Assembly (NCBI GenBank): GCA_023014485.1 | Contig: JAJOZX010000922.1 | Coordinates: forward strand, 687,001-751,000 | Origin: Bathynomus jamesi | Lineage: Eukaryota; Arthropoda; Malacostraca; Isopoda; Cirolanidae | Direction of reading: 5' to 3' | Length of the DNA: 64,000 nucleotides | In this document: positions 33,891 to 46,412 of the stretch, in pieces | Layout: each line of letters opens with the position of its first letter | Numbering within the stretch: the first letter of the stretch is position 1 | Notes under the pieces: model-generated | What the model was told of the DNA's origin: nothing | Seen by the model: only the letters and a program-made list of their open reading frames with translations | Database searches by the model: none | Position numbers and translations under genes: made by a program

Positions 33891-34180
33891 TGGCGTATTC
33901 TACCAATGAATGTGTGTTTATTGTGAAACGTTATTTCCATAGAAAGAGCGCTGTGCAATTGCAAATTGATTTTAACGTACATTTCGGAGTAAGATAAGCC
34001 CCAAGCAGATTTGCAATAAAGAGACTAATGAAGAAATTCGAAGATGTTGGAGATGCGAAAGATAATTTGAAATGTGGTCGTAATGAGAAAACTGCAGAGC
34101 ACGCCATTTTGCACTGTAAATTCGATGACAGTAGTTTCATTAGCAATGTGCTTCTTTCATCAATTGAGTGCAGCATGTAG
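33891..34180 (+). pseudogene. Mariner transposase N-terminal fragment
   Basis: Reads MAYSTNECVFIVKRYFHRK...AVQLQIDF, then after a stop SRFAIKRLMKKFEDVG with a degenerate hook, typical of the mariner helix-turn-helix region. No catalytic part or TIRs found. Confidence 0.6.
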
Positions 34181-35455
34181 ACTGTAGACTATAGAAAGGG
34201 AAGTCATTAAAACTGAAAATCACAAAACCACACGAAAATATCCTAAGATTACCCCATTTTATTTCAAAGCTAAATTCTTTCAGTAATGAAGATTTCACCA
34301 ACGGACGATGCAGTGAAAACTATGTGAAGTAGCCTCTGAAAAAAATATACAAATTTGCTCAATTATCATCTGCTACTTCAAATAGAATTTTCACATTTTT
34401 TTTTTTAGAAATCAAATATTTTATTTCTTGTTAATTATATTGTAACAATTATGAGTAAAACATGAATGAAAACTGCAGAAATTTTATGTCTAACTCTAAT
34501 TGTACTTTTATGGTCACGAATTTTCGTATGCAGATTTCGACATACACATCTCGTCTCTCGATAGTATGATAGATTATAGTTACTGAAAAAAGATTGGTGA
34601 AACTTTGCCGCATTCTGCAGTTTAATTTCCCAACTCATTATTCAATAATTTGTTTGATCTCACTTGGGTAACGGGGGGGGGGGGGGGGGGGGAGAAGTCA
34701 GAAGGGCTGTTTTTCTGAGGGATAAATAAGAGATGTGTTAATTGTAAGGAATAATAATATAATGAGGGGTGTATTTTTTCATGTATAATGGCACCCTTAA
34801 TCTGATTTTCCCCCCTTATTTTGTAAAAGTTTTTACGATTTCAACCGAATTTCATTTCAATTGAAAGTTTCGTTAATTTTTCATCAATCTTACTATGAAA
34901 AACGAATATTGGAGTCTCAATATTTCAAACAAAATCCTTCACTATTTCCAGAAGACATTTAAAACTTCACCATATCACTACAGCGACCGTAGATCAGACT
35001 ATCATCAATAAAAGAATTTGACATTGAACTCGAAATTCCTAAAGTTCATGAAGGAAGTTCTCGTGTAGTTTCGCAATTAGAATCTTCCGTGACTTATTTT
35101 TTTGTCATCATCCGCATTCCACTGAAGAAGGTACAATCGATTTAAAAAGTCTTATCGTGAAACATCACTTTTCTCCCAACATTTATTAGTTAAAAACAAA
35201 GTTTCACGGAAGGAATATCTTAACCGACTGTACATACCTACAGACAGTTCACGAAAGTAAACAGATACCACGATAATTGTCCTCCTCAAGAACAAATAGC
35301 AAAACTCATCAGTGGAATGCCAGAACATGTGTCAGCTTTACATAATGCAAAGGAGAAAGCAAAGCGACTCGAAATATACTATTCATTCAGTAAATCTGTT
35401 ATTATTTACTAACTTTTAGTGTAAAAAAAAAAAAACTGGAAAAAAAGGTGTCTAT

Positions 35456-35505
<50 letters not shown>
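34181..35505. other. Anonymous DNA with G-run and (CT)n
   Basis: No gene seen. G-run of about 18 at 34,674-34,691; (CT)n at 35,456-35,482 followed by (TA)n. Confidence 0.5.
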
Positions 35506-35827
35506 CAGGGTGGCGCAAACGTCGCGCATCATAGGAATTTTCAGTGTTGATTATAATTTTTTTTTCTTTTAGGTAGGGGATGGCTGCGAAATTAACAATA
35601 GACGAGAGGGTGAGCTTGGTTTTAATGTATGGAATACCAGGTACAACAAATCGATGAATCGGTACAGAATTTAATTCATCGATTTGTTGTACCTGGTATT
35701 CCATACATTAAAACCAAGCTCACCCTCTCGTCTATTGTTAATTTCGCAGCCATCTCCTACCTAAAAGAAAAAAAAATTATAATCAACACTGAAAATTCCT
35801 ATGATGCGCGACTTTTGCGCCACCCTG
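35506..35827. mobile_element. Perfect mariner hairpin (inverted duplication of a 5' end)
   Basis: A 322-bp palindrome with roughly 145-bp arms. Each arm starts CAGGGTGGCGCAAACGTCGC (right end CAAAAGTCGC variant) and includes the start of a mariner transposase gene (MAAKLTIDERVSLVLMYGIP), so two gene starts face each other. Only 5 bp separate it from the next mariner. Confidence 0.9.
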
Positions 35828-35832
35828 ATATA

Positions 35833-37042
35833 CAGGGTGTCCCATAAGTCCGGCATCATAGGCGAAATTCATATTTTTCTATTTCTACAAACCATAATTC
35901 ATATTTTTCTCTTTCTACAGGCCATAATGTCCGTGAGCAAGGAAGAACGAATCCAGATAATTCTACTCATAGGAAATCGGAGTCAAAGAGAGGCCGCTGC
36001 TGAATTTAACAGACTGCATCCAGACCGCGAGCCAATAACACAGAGTTGTGTTAGCAGACTTGTTGCAAAGTTTAAGGAAACGGGATCCATAGAAGATAAA
36101 CCACGCAGTAGACCTTCAAGGAGGTCCACTGACGATGATACAGCGACTGCTATCCTGGCTCATTTTAACAGAAGTCCCAATAAGTCTCTTCGGCGATTGT
36201 CCGCCGAGACAGGAGTGTCGAAAAGTAGCATCCATCGCATTCTTCAGGCTCACAAATGGCATCCATATAAACTTCAGATCCTACAGAAATTAAGCGAAGA
36301 TGATCCCGACCGGCGGATGGATTTTTGTGAATGGGCTACGGAACAATATGCTCGGGATGCCAATTTCCCGTCCACCATTCTGTTCAGTGACGAGGCTGTT
36401 TTTTATGGAAATGGTGAGGTAAATCGACAGAACACCCGCTACTGGTCTCAAAACAACCCTCACTGGTATACCTCTTCAAAGGAACAAGGTGCATCTCGGG
36501 TGATGGTATGATGTGGCATTTGGAAGGATCGCATCATAGGCCCCCTCTTTTTCGATGAACATGTCACTGGAGGCACCTACCTACGTATGCTCAAGGAAGA
36601 AGCATTTCCAAGTGTCTTGAACGAAGAAGGAAATTTCCCAACATGGTTCCAGCAAGACGGCGCTCCTACACATTACAGCACCCAAGTAAGGGAATACCTG
36701 TACCAACAATTCTCTGGTCATTGGATAGGACGTCGAGGGCCTGTGGAATGGCCAGCTAGAAGCCCGGATCTCACGGCACTAGATTTTTATCTCTGGGGCC
36801 ACTTAAAAGCGCTGGTATACGAAGAGAAAATTAGGAGTGTTGAACATTTGCGGCAGCGCATTATTGGGGCATGTAACACCATTACTCCTGACATCATTCA
36901 CCGTGTGCTTGCTGACTGGGTATCACGTCTGAATTTGTGTATTGAAAACAATGGTGGACATATTGAGCACGTTCTGTAAATAAAAGCTTTTGTTTTGCCT
37001 TTTTTTATTATTTTTCCTATGATGCCGGACTTATGGGACACC

Positions 37043-37045
<3 letters not shown>
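35833..37045 (+). mobile_element. Full-length mariner, 30-bp perfect TIRs
   Basis: 1213 bp, TA-flanked, ends CAGGGTGTCCCATAAGTCCG...CATCATAGG identical over 30 bp. Followed by (TA)n. Contains a nearly complete transposase gene. Confidence 0.95.
35927..36979 (+). pseudogene. Mariner transposase, complete but for one in-frame stop
   Basis: Frame of 350 codons starting MSVSKEERIQ, with paired helix-turn-helix (about 1-110) and catalytic residues D155 (LFSDEAVFY), D244 (WFQQDGAPTH) and D281/D286 (SPDLTALDFYLWG). Spacing from D244 is 36 residues to the SPD Asp and 41 to the LD Asp, fitting DD41D rosa-like enzymes. The only lesion is TGA at 36,509-36,511 (codon 195), where relatives have Trp (MVWCGI pattern), so a single G-to-A change explains it. 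Length matches the family (about 345 aa). It cuts out and inserts the element at TA. Confidence 0.92.
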
Positions 37046-37099
<54 letters not shown>

Positions 37100-37373
37100 T
37101 ACATTACTGTGGTTGCGAAGAAAGGAAAAGAACTAAAAGTACAGGTATACAATTATACGTTCTCTGTCTCAGAGGAACCTAGAAAGCTTAAGGGACACAT
37201 TGTTCTTGATGATTCCATGCACTGCAACCATTTGTCTTTGGAACATTTAACTCGTCTATAATAAATGAGAAAGGAGTATTGTGGATGCGCGCCAATCCAT
37301 CCTTTCAGTTTTGCTTCAATTATTATGAGCAAATATGAAAACCTCATTAATATATTCTCTCTGTGTTCCTTCA

Positions 37374-37411
<38 letters not shown>

Positions 37412-38477
37412 ATGGCTACCTTACAAACCCGCGACATTAACACATTTTCACATATTCAATTATGTATCGCGACATTTACCCAATCTAAAACCTAATAAAT
37501 TTAACCAAGCTTAACCTTAGCTTAATTATATCCACTTTATTCATGATAAAACAGATTTATAAAGACAAACCACCGCGATACTGCTAATGTCGTGATACGC
37601 ACGTTCGTGTCGCGATGGGCTCTGTGTATATCTTCAAGCTTGTCCGATTCCGTAGGGAAGATACACAAACACAAATATTTTTAAACAAATATTTTCACAT
37701 CATGTTCAGGGGGAAGTTGTTTATGAAATATCTGAAGATAAATTACTAATAATAGGAAATACACGTAGGAAAAGTTGTGTTGAAACGTGGTTTAAAAATG
37801 CACGAAGAAGATGAACACTGCATCCTGATAAAGCTAGGAAGAAAATAAAACGATAAATACTGAAAATTTAAAATTATCGCAGTCTGTATGCGAATACTAA
37901 AAGAGTTTTTACTATGCTGGAATGTTTACCCTTTAACGAGGGTTTATTGATAAATCTACTGAATAGAAATCCATTCATGCGCGAAGAAACCCCCAGTACA
38001 GGACGTTTGAAGAGCAAGTAAAAAGTCAATCATTTTTTTTTTTTTTTTTTTTTTAGTGAAATGATAATCTCACATTTTCACCTAAATATTAGTTACAGAA
38101 ATGCTGTAAGAAAGAACTTTTTGTCTTTGTTTTACCGATAATCTGGCTATTTAATTAATGCCCTCTCCTTTGCCTTCTGCTGCAGAGTTAGTTCGAGTAC
38201 TCAAACGCCTCACTCAGCATGCAGTTCCCCCTCCCACCGAAGAAGGAGGGGCACACGTGCCCGTCAGGGTACAAACACTGTTAACAAACCCTCATCAAGC
38301 CACAGAGTAGGGGAGGGGCATCTCATTCCCCCAAGGTCGTGCCACCCAGTACCCAGTCAGACGAACCTCGCCTCCACTCAGGGCGATAACGCCAAAATTC
38401 ATGGAGATAATTCGTTAATTATTAATTAAATCATCCTTTTAGTTGATCAAATTTACTTCAATCTACTCACATTTGAC
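37046..38477. other. Anonymous DNA
   Basis: (TA)n to 37,094, (CA)n 37,378-37,408, T-run at 38,033-38,055, otherwise no gene or repeat recognised. Confidence 0.5.
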
Positions 38478-39720
38478 CAGTGGTGGGCACCGTTAACCAA
38501 AAAGTTAACTTCGTTAACCGCTAATCCGTTAACCAAAAAGTTAACTTCGTTAACCGTTAATCCGTTAATTCTTTAAACATGTAACGGAAGTTACCGATAA
38601 ACCGTTAACGTTAACTTTATTATAAAAAAAATGAAAAACACAATATATATATAATTTAATTTCCCTCTTCTCGTTCTCCATTTTGTCCATGAGATGCATG
38701 TTGCCCTTCATGAAAATTAGCATATCAAAGTTTTCATCAGACAGGGATGATCTCTTGGCCCTCAGGATGTCCTTGCCCATAGAGAACAAACGCTCCACTG
38801 CAGCACTGGAGGGGATGGCTGTGTTGAACTTGATGAACAAGTCCACCAACACTTGCTCACCCAAGAAGGCAGCATCTGTCAGCAATCTATTATCTTATAA
38901 AGAAACTAATTCACATTGGGACTTGAAAGTACCGGCAGGATCAACCGGGTAGAAAAATAATTATGGAGATTTTAAAGATGTGGTACCTAGAAGTACCGCC
39001 AGGACATAAAGGGTTAAGGTGAAAACGCTCCCATTGTAAGACATCAATTGACTTAATTTATGTCATCAAAGTGACATGAGAATTGAAATCTTACCTGATC
39101 AGTTTTATGGTTCTTGAAATGTATCAAGGAGACTACTAATAAGGTACTCACAGACATATTATAAATATACATGACTTACTTGACAACGATTACTTTAAAT
39201 ATTCACTAGCACAAACATGTTGCGCAAGAGACAGACTGCAAATGAAACGAATGTAGTTATTTGTTGTATTATTGAAAGTGCCTTAAAATGCTCGTGATAT
39301 TTCTTGAAAGAAGTTGAAACATTCAACTCAAATGGCAAATCTTTCCGCCTGATTTTACAGTCGACCATGTTTGCTCAAACCAATGCCATAAATAACTACC
39401 ATATTTGGTAAGACACAAATTGTGGCGACAGAAACAAATATATCGCCTGATTTTGCACTGCGGAAATGGAAATTCGTTCATCACTATTAACAGTGGCAGA
39501 TTAATTGCGCACCTGCTCAGCACTGATAATAATAGAAACTTTTAAACGTTTATTTATGAATTTTTTGGGTTAACGGACTTGAGTTAACGGAAGTTAAATG
39601 TAACGGAAGTTAATTAGTCCGATAATGATTTTCAAAGTTAACTTAAAAGTTAAATCGTTAACGAAAAAGTTAACTTCGTTAATTAACGATTAACGGATTA
39701 ACGGTTTGTGCCCAGCTTTG
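38478..39720 (-). mobile_element. hAT element, internally deleted
   Basis: Ends CAGTGGTGGGCACCGTTAAC and GTTTGTGCCCAGCTTTG, with 8-bp flanks CATTTGAC/CATTTTAC (7 of 8). Both ends carry multiple GTTAAC and AAGTTAACTTCGTTAA words, probable transposase sites. Confidence 0.85.
38565..38885 (-). pseudogene. hAT transposase C-terminal fragment
   Basis: Minus-strand frame with FNTAIPSSAAVERLFSMGKD and LSDENFDMLIFMKGNMH, the hAT dimerisation domain. The catalytic part is absent. Confidence 0.8.
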
Positions 39721-39962
39721 CATTTTACAACTATACACTGCGTTCGCACGTATTAAGCAGATTACATTTTCTCCAATGTTTTCAAAAGTTTTTCCCCGAT
39801 TTCAATGAAATTTGTAGCAAATAATCACTATATATAGCAGCATTGATGGTATTCATTTCGATAAAATATTTTGATAATTAAAATAATTATCTCATTTTAT
39901 TGAAAAATATGGAAAATATTGTGTTCCGAATTATTAAGCAAGTATTCTATTTACGGATCTAA

Positions 39963-40630
39963 ATGGTGAAAATGAGTAAGAAGAAGGATGTGACATTAAC
40001 TGAGAAAAGAAAAATAGTCAAGTTACTTGCTGAAAATATAAAATCTATTGAAATTGCGAAGCAGTTTGGCAGAGCTTATCGAACTGTGAACAAGTTTGTA
40101 GCGGAGGGTACCAAACTGAGGCAGCGAAGTGATAAAGGAGCTATAAGAAAAATGACAAGGTGGCAGATATCTGTAATCAAGCGCAAATTGCAAAGCATCC
40201 ATTGTCCTCAAGTAAAGAGGTTTTCGAGCAGGCTGGCATACATAATGTACCAAGAACATCTCGATGTGGAATCCTCCAAACAATTGGCAAGACGTGTAAA
40301 CCTACGATTCAGTCACCATTAACACCCAGGTACAAGAAGCAGCGTGTTGAATGGGCGTGTCAGTACGTGAAAACAGATTTTAATACTGTATTGTTCACCG
40401 ATGAATGAAAAGCAACCCTTGAGGGACTTGATGTTTGGTCAAGAAGATGGATTGCTGAGAGCCAATTTCTACCATCGAGATTAAGACGCCAACAAGGTGG
40501 AGGTAGTGTCATGTTTTGGGCAGGATTGATAGGCAATGAAGTAGCTGTCCCATACAAAGTGCCTGATGGTGTAAAAATGAATGCCCAGTCTTACACAAAC
40601 TTTCTAAAAGAAAACCTCATTCCATGGTAG
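39963..40630 (+). pseudogene. Tc1-type transposase, left arm copy
   Basis: Starts MVKMSKKKDVTLTEKRKIVK with helix-turn-helix; a frameshift near 40,190 moves to the frame encoding VFEQAGIHNVPRTSRCGILQ and WACQYVKTDFNTVLFTDE (first catalytic Asp). It meets a stop just after, then reads LDVWSRRWIAE, GGGSVMFWAGL and FLKENLIPW before stopping at the palindrome junction. The second Asp and final acidic residue are missing. Confidence 0.85.
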
Positions 40631-40689
40631 AGATTGACCCTTAGCAATTCATCTTCTGACCAACCATCAGATCCCTCAAGGGTTGCTCT

Positions 40690-41135
40690 TCATTCATCGG
40701 TTAACAATACAGTATTAAAATCTGTTTTCATGTACTGAAGCGCCCATTCAACACGCTGCTTCTTGTACCTGGGTGTTAATGGTGACTGAATCGTAGGTTT
40801 ATACGTCTTGCCAATTGTTTGGAGGATTCCACATCGAAATGTTCTTCGTACATTATGTATGCCAGCCTGCTCAAAAACCTCTTTACTTGAGGACAATGGA
40901 TACTTTGCAATTTGCGCTTGATTACAGATATCTGCCGCCTTGTCACTTTTCTTATAGCTCCTTTATCACTTCGCTGCCTCAGTTTGGTACCCTCCGCTAC
41001 AAACTTGTTCACAGTTCGATAAGCTCTGCCAAACTGCTTCGCAATTTCAATAGATTTTATATTTTCAGCAAGTAACTTGACTATTTTTCTTTTCTCAGTT
41101 AATGTTAAATCCTTCTTCTTACCCATTTTCACCAT
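40690..41135 (-). pseudogene. Tc1-type transposase, right arm copy
   Basis: Minus-strand twin of the left arm: MVKMGKKKDLTLTEKRKIVK, frameshift at the same place, and ending after FNTVLLTDE. It shares the ancestral frameshift, so the duplication happened after that mutation. Confidence 0.85.
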
Positions 41136-41357
41136 TTAGATCCGTAAATAGAATACTTGCTTAATAATTCGGAACACAATATTTTATATTTTTCAATAAA
41201 ATGAGAAATTATTTTAATTATCAAAATATTTTATCGAAATGAATACCATCAATGCTGCTATATATAGTGATTATTTGCTACAAATTTCATTGAAATCGGA
41301 GAAAAACTTGAAAACATTGGAGAAAATGTAATCTGCTTAATATGTGCGAACGCAGTG

Positions 41358-42339
41358 TATAAGATGTGTGTAGTTTATTGAGATGGATCTTGTGGGGGGG
41401 AGGGAAATATACAATATGTAGCTGAAGACGCTCCTTGGTAACTGTACATAATTGTTCGTAATTGTTAATAATAATCGTTAATTATTTATTATTATTTTAC
41501 TTAAACATTTTTATACATTTTTTTGTATCTGGTTTTCGACTTCGTTTGTTTAAACGTTAACAAAAGTTTGTCTTGTTAAGACAAGAAACTTTTTTGTCTT
41601 GTCTTGTCTTGTCTTGTCTTGTCTCTACTATTTTAACTTGTGAAAAATTATTTCTTGAGGTAAAATAAAATGCTATACTTTTATTGTTGAAAATCAAGAA
41701 CATTTTATTCTTTCGTTTGGTGCTTGTACCAGGCATGGGGACAAGGCCTGGCCTCAGGCCTCGAGGCCGAGGACATACATTTTTAAAAGGCTTCGAGGCC
41801 GAGGGCGAGGCCTTTTTATGGGAGGCTTCACGGGACCTTAAGATTGTTAGGCTGAAGGTATTTGCACCCAGAGGTGTAATATTCGGATGCAAATAACGAA
41901 TGCGGTATTTGCACCTCTGGGTGCAGATACTCACCTCGTGAGCATGCTGAAGTGCTACAATTATGAACTTCCAATTTACGAAATATGTTACATAGCCCAA
42001 ACACAGAGTAAATGTTTACTAATTTGTAATTGCAAAATTAAAAAACTTGTTTTTCAAAGTTTAAAATGTCAAAATATCTTCGCTGGCAAGGGGGGCGGCC
42101 TGGTTCCCTTCTGTTAATTTAAGAGGGGGGCCACTTTCTAAAATCAATTTGACATGGAAAACCAGATTGGAAATTTGACAAATTGTACCAGACCCGATTC
42201 TGCATATGGAACTGAGAATGGGGGTTTGGGCCATATTAAAACGTGGGGCGATGCAAGAAGTGGGGCGAGTAACATTTTGTCAAAATTACAGAATCCAGAC
42301 GCAGTTTGGAAACAGGCGTCCATAATTACTAGCCAAACC
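41358..42339. other. Unassigned repeats
   Basis: (GTCTT)n at about 41,597-41,624; a GC-rich GGCCTCGAGGCC-like stretch at 41,735-41,830; an inverted pair around TATTTGCACCCAGAGGTG (41,860) and CACCTCTGGGTGCAGATA (41,913). It may be an eroded nonautonomous transposon; no gene seen. Confidence 0.45.
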
Positions 42340-42670
42340 AAACCTAGCTTAACCTAAACTAACAAACCTAAACTAACAAACCTAAACTAACAAACCTAAA
42401 CTAACAAACCTAAACTAACAAACCTAAACTAACAAACCTAAACTAACAAACCTAAACTAACAAACCTAAACTAACAAACCTAAACTAACAAACCTAAACT
42501 AACAAACCTAAACTAACAAACCTAAACTAACAAACCTAAACTAACAAACCTAAACTAACAAACCTAAACTAACTAACCTAAACTAACTAACCTAAACTAA
42601 CTAACCTAAACTAACTAACCTAAACTAACTAACCTAAACTAACTAACCTAAACTAACCTAAACTAACTTA
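42340..42670 (+). repeat. 14-bp satellite AACCTAAACTAACA
   Basis: About 23 head-to-tail units of CCTAAACTAACAAA, with a late variant CCTAAACTAACTAA (from about 42,567). Highly uniform, so recently expanded. The unit resembles a doubled, degenerate CCTAA telomere motif. Confidence 0.95.
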
Positions 42671-42783
42671 ATCGGGTAACACTCAGTTTTAGGGCCACTG
42701 AATATGAACCAATACTTTCTTTAAAATATCTTCATTTATATTATTCATTTATTTTTCCCAGTCCACTTTCTTTGAATTCATAC

Positions 42784-43440
42784 TTAAACGTTCAAATATT
42801 CCTTCCGACTCTCTGGGGATTGTATTTTTAGTCTTCTGGTTGCTAATTTTATTTGTATATCGGTTAGGTTATGGTCAGAGGACTTTGTGTGCGTTACCTT
42901 TTTATTTATTATTATATGTATCATTATTATAGGTATCGTATCAGTGTTATTTGTCAAAATTAAATCCAAAACTTTCTCTTTTCTAGTCGCTTCACTGATT
43001 TCCTTGGTAAGTGCATAATGTTCTATAATATCTAACAGCAATGTTGCTTGGATGCTATCATCTTTTGTAATGTTACCAATTTACCATGGAACTTCTCAAC
43101 ATATATATCTTCGTCATTTTTCTTACATGTTATGAATGGAAAAGTCAAAATCCCGACAAATTAAAATATTTGGTGCTGGTGTTTTAGCACATTCCGTGCG
43201 GAATGTGTTGAGTGATTTTAAAATGCTTTCTTTTTTATTTGTAACGACCTGGAATGACTCTTTTTGTGGTGTTTGGTCCTCTGTACATATTCATACACAG
43301 TTCGTACACGTTCTGTACACAGTTCTTTTATTTCTAAACTAAAAATTTCGGTTGTGCTGTTTGATTTGCTTACCATCACTTCATACGTGTGTGTGTTTTT
43401 AATGTAAATGCAACATCCTACTCCTTTTCTATCCAAACTA
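42784..43440 (-). pseudogene. LINE endonuclease fragment
   Basis: Minus-strand frames give GVGCCIYIKNTHTYEVM...FSLEI (43,436-43,218) and later VLDLILTNNTD with SSDHNLTDIQIKL (43,041-42,784), the G-V-IYIK and LDL...SDH blocks of apurinic-type LINE endonucleases. The frame changes between them. No RT follows because the satellite begins there. Confidence 0.7.
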
Positions 43441-44390
43441 TCCGCTTTATACAGGGTGATTCATAAATGTGTTCATAAATAACAGGGTGTATTCTTGAGA
43501 CAAAAGTAAAGAAAAAAGACTATATAAACATTTACACGAACTTGTTTCCTAATATTCGCACATGGTCCGTCTTTTGGAGTCTTTTACGTTTTCAGACTTA
43601 CGCTTTTGGATTTTGTATGGTTCAATTTCTCGCTTTTGTTCCAGCACTACTTTTTCTCTGCTACGTGTTTTTTGGTCTTTGGTGTACTTTCGGTTTTATT
43701 CATGAAGTTACTACCTTCTATCTTGTGTATTCCTTCGTTTAAGTTTTCTTCTGCTCTTCTCTCTAATGCGTTGTTCTCAGTGCTTTGTATCCCATTTATG
43801 TTGTTTTCAGCGTATTCTGTCATATCGTGGTGTTTCATTGGTATATCAGTTAATGTATTAGTAGAATTTCCTTCCTCAACCAAATTTTGATCCATTTCCG
43901 TTTCTTTCTCATCATTTCGAGCCCAGTTTGTACGACTTTTCTATTCATTTTCCTGCACTTGATACAAGCGTAGCCATACGAGCCACTGAATTTTATTGTT
44001 TATTCTTTTCATTACCCTTTTATCCTTTCTTCCCAGAATGAGGCGTTCATAGTACTTAAATGCTTTGCGTAGAATGAATTTCACGCCCGTGGTTTTGTCA
44101 GTTTCCGTTTCGCAGTTGTAGGCGCATGCAACGACACAGCTCCTAAGGCATAAATTGTTTTTATTTATCTTCTTAATTTTAGAGCATTTCTCACATTTAT
44201 TCTACTTATTCTTAATTCTTTCCGGTTTTTCTTTCTCTTCCTTTTTCTATTCTCGGCTGATCCCGGTAACTGGTCACTTTTCTCCTTTATGGAAAACTGA
44301 GACGTATCGAGTTTTAATGAGCGTCTTCCTGGTTTCTCAGCCCTTCCTTGCTCTTTAACTGCTCTGAAAGCGTTTAAGTTCACTGTATGT
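43441..44390 (-). other. Possible LINE 5' region
   Basis: Short minus-strand frames rich in Lys/Glu/Asn (43,895-43,647; 44,383-44,165) and one reading KFILRKAFKYYERLILGRKD (about 44,080) lie just upstream of the endonuclease fragment. They could be ORF1 remains, but I recognise no gag motif. Confidence 0.3.
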
Positions 44391-45180
44391 TTTCAAATCC
44401 TGATATATTTATGTTTATTTATTTGGTTACACTACGTTGCACTTTACTTTCACTCAATAAATTATTACTGGGGATGCACTGACACTTTATAATCACTACG
44501 ATGTAAATGAGAGGGAGGGGGGTTTTTGCGGGCATTCGCCCTTGGCACCTACTTCCTGCATAAAAAAAAGTTAAACCTCCGAGTAATGAGTCACTTTTAA
44601 TTTAGTATTCTGACAGAGAAAACAAAGGCGTTCATTCACCTCGAAATATCTCACACACACACGTGTGTGTGTGTGTGTGTGTTTCTCTCAATATATATAC
44701 TGTATATATGTAAAAATGAAATGAATCCATATTCATTTTTACATAAGAACCAAAATCGCTTAACGCGAGTTTGGATAATAATTTTACTTGTGGCTTCCTA
44801 TTTTTGTTCGTGTCAAAACCCTACGATCTACCATACCTATGGTTTAGTCGTATCCATTTTCATTTATTATAGAAGTTATTATAATTAATTATGATTGTCT
44901 TGCATCTCACCCTCGACCCTAGATTATACATACGCATTGCATATAAGAGGATTGGAACCAGTAGTTGTGCTTCTTAGTCCTTGATACCCACTCTGTCTTT
45001 AATTCGTTTCTTTTAGGTCCTCCCTAATAATGACTTACAGTTATACTGCACGTATGACATAATGTGAATAACTATGAAGTCATAAAGTAACTTAATTCTC
45101 TTCACGTTTTCCATACCTTGAACACTGAATCACGTGTTTAGTATTTGGACATCTTCCGTATTGAATGTATGGTAAATTCC

Positions 45181-45229
<49 letters not shown>

Positions 45230-46379
45230 GAAACCATTCTCTATACATCATTAGTTATGTTGCTTCCTACCTATTGTCTACTGATACCTATCAACCTATC
45301 AGTCCATATTTTACGCGTCTATATTACGCACACAACCTATTCTGTTACTTACATGTAAAATACGTCCACATGTATCTTTTTCTTTTAAGTGCGTTCACCC
45401 TCAACTCTCATTAGGCTTACAGTAGTTAAATGCTCAAATTCGCGAATCAGCAGAACCGAACGTTTCTAAGATAAACAACATCTTTCGCTTTGATCCAAAT
45501 CTATAACATATAATGTAATATAACATATTATGTATATAAATTATCTTGTCATGTCTCATGTACTTGTGTTGTACTAATAACCATATATATAATAACCATA
45601 TATAATCTGACCATATAATCTGACCATATAATCTGACCATATAATCTGACCATATAATCTAACCATATATATATATATAAAAACTGTAAAAATGGTAACG
45701 ACGTAATGTACTTCAATGAAACTATAATTGAATGTAATGACTTTATATAATGTAAGAATGTACTTTAATCGAACTGTAAGGGACAATCATAAGCGAATGG
45801 GAAGTAATCCATAATCGCAATCATAATTGTAATAAACCCAAACAAAAATGATATCGCCTTCAGAAATGAAGACGTGACAAAAAAAAAATAAGATTAGTTT
45901 TTATTTTTATTTATTTTTTTTTATTATTTTTATTTGGAAACTTTCAAACACCTGATCGTGTTTAAAAGGGGGGGAAACTTAACCTCCAACTGCCATCCCC
46001 CAACATTCAGGCATATTTTATACATGTATTTGTAAAATGAAGGACACTTGATTACGAGACGCTGCCTTGGGGACTGCTAAGAGACTCCCCTGGTTAGCAG
46101 CCTCGCTGCGGGGAGGGAGGTCGAACCTCTACCCTGTAAATTCAGAGCAGTACCTGTATATTTTTAAGAAGTAAATTTACAGTAAGAGAAACTTTTTATT
46201 TTCCCCCTCGAGTTGGGCTATCGTCAAAGGAACTTAGTAAAGTCGAAAAGTTATAAAGTATCAGAGAAAGAATTAGAAAATTATAGAAGAAAAGTATCAG
46301 AAGAAATATCCGTTGCTTGCCTCCCTAACTAGAACCCCCTTCGAATCCGAACCGACAAAGGGCCATAAAGGGGGGGGTT

Positions 46380-46412
<33 letters not shown>

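Larger units (their letters stand above)
39736..41357. mobile_element. Giant foldback: two Tc1-type halves head to head
   Basis: TA-flanked. Ends CACTGCGTTCGCACGTATTA and inverse; arms of about 690 bp (39,736-40,425 and 40,670-41,357) are about 97 percent identical and both include a transposase 5' portion. The unique centre (about 40,430-40,665) continues the left-hand gene. Confidence 0.92.

Noticed and set aside
42340..42670. CRISPR-like array
   Set aside because: Tandem repeat without spacers in a eukaryotic context.
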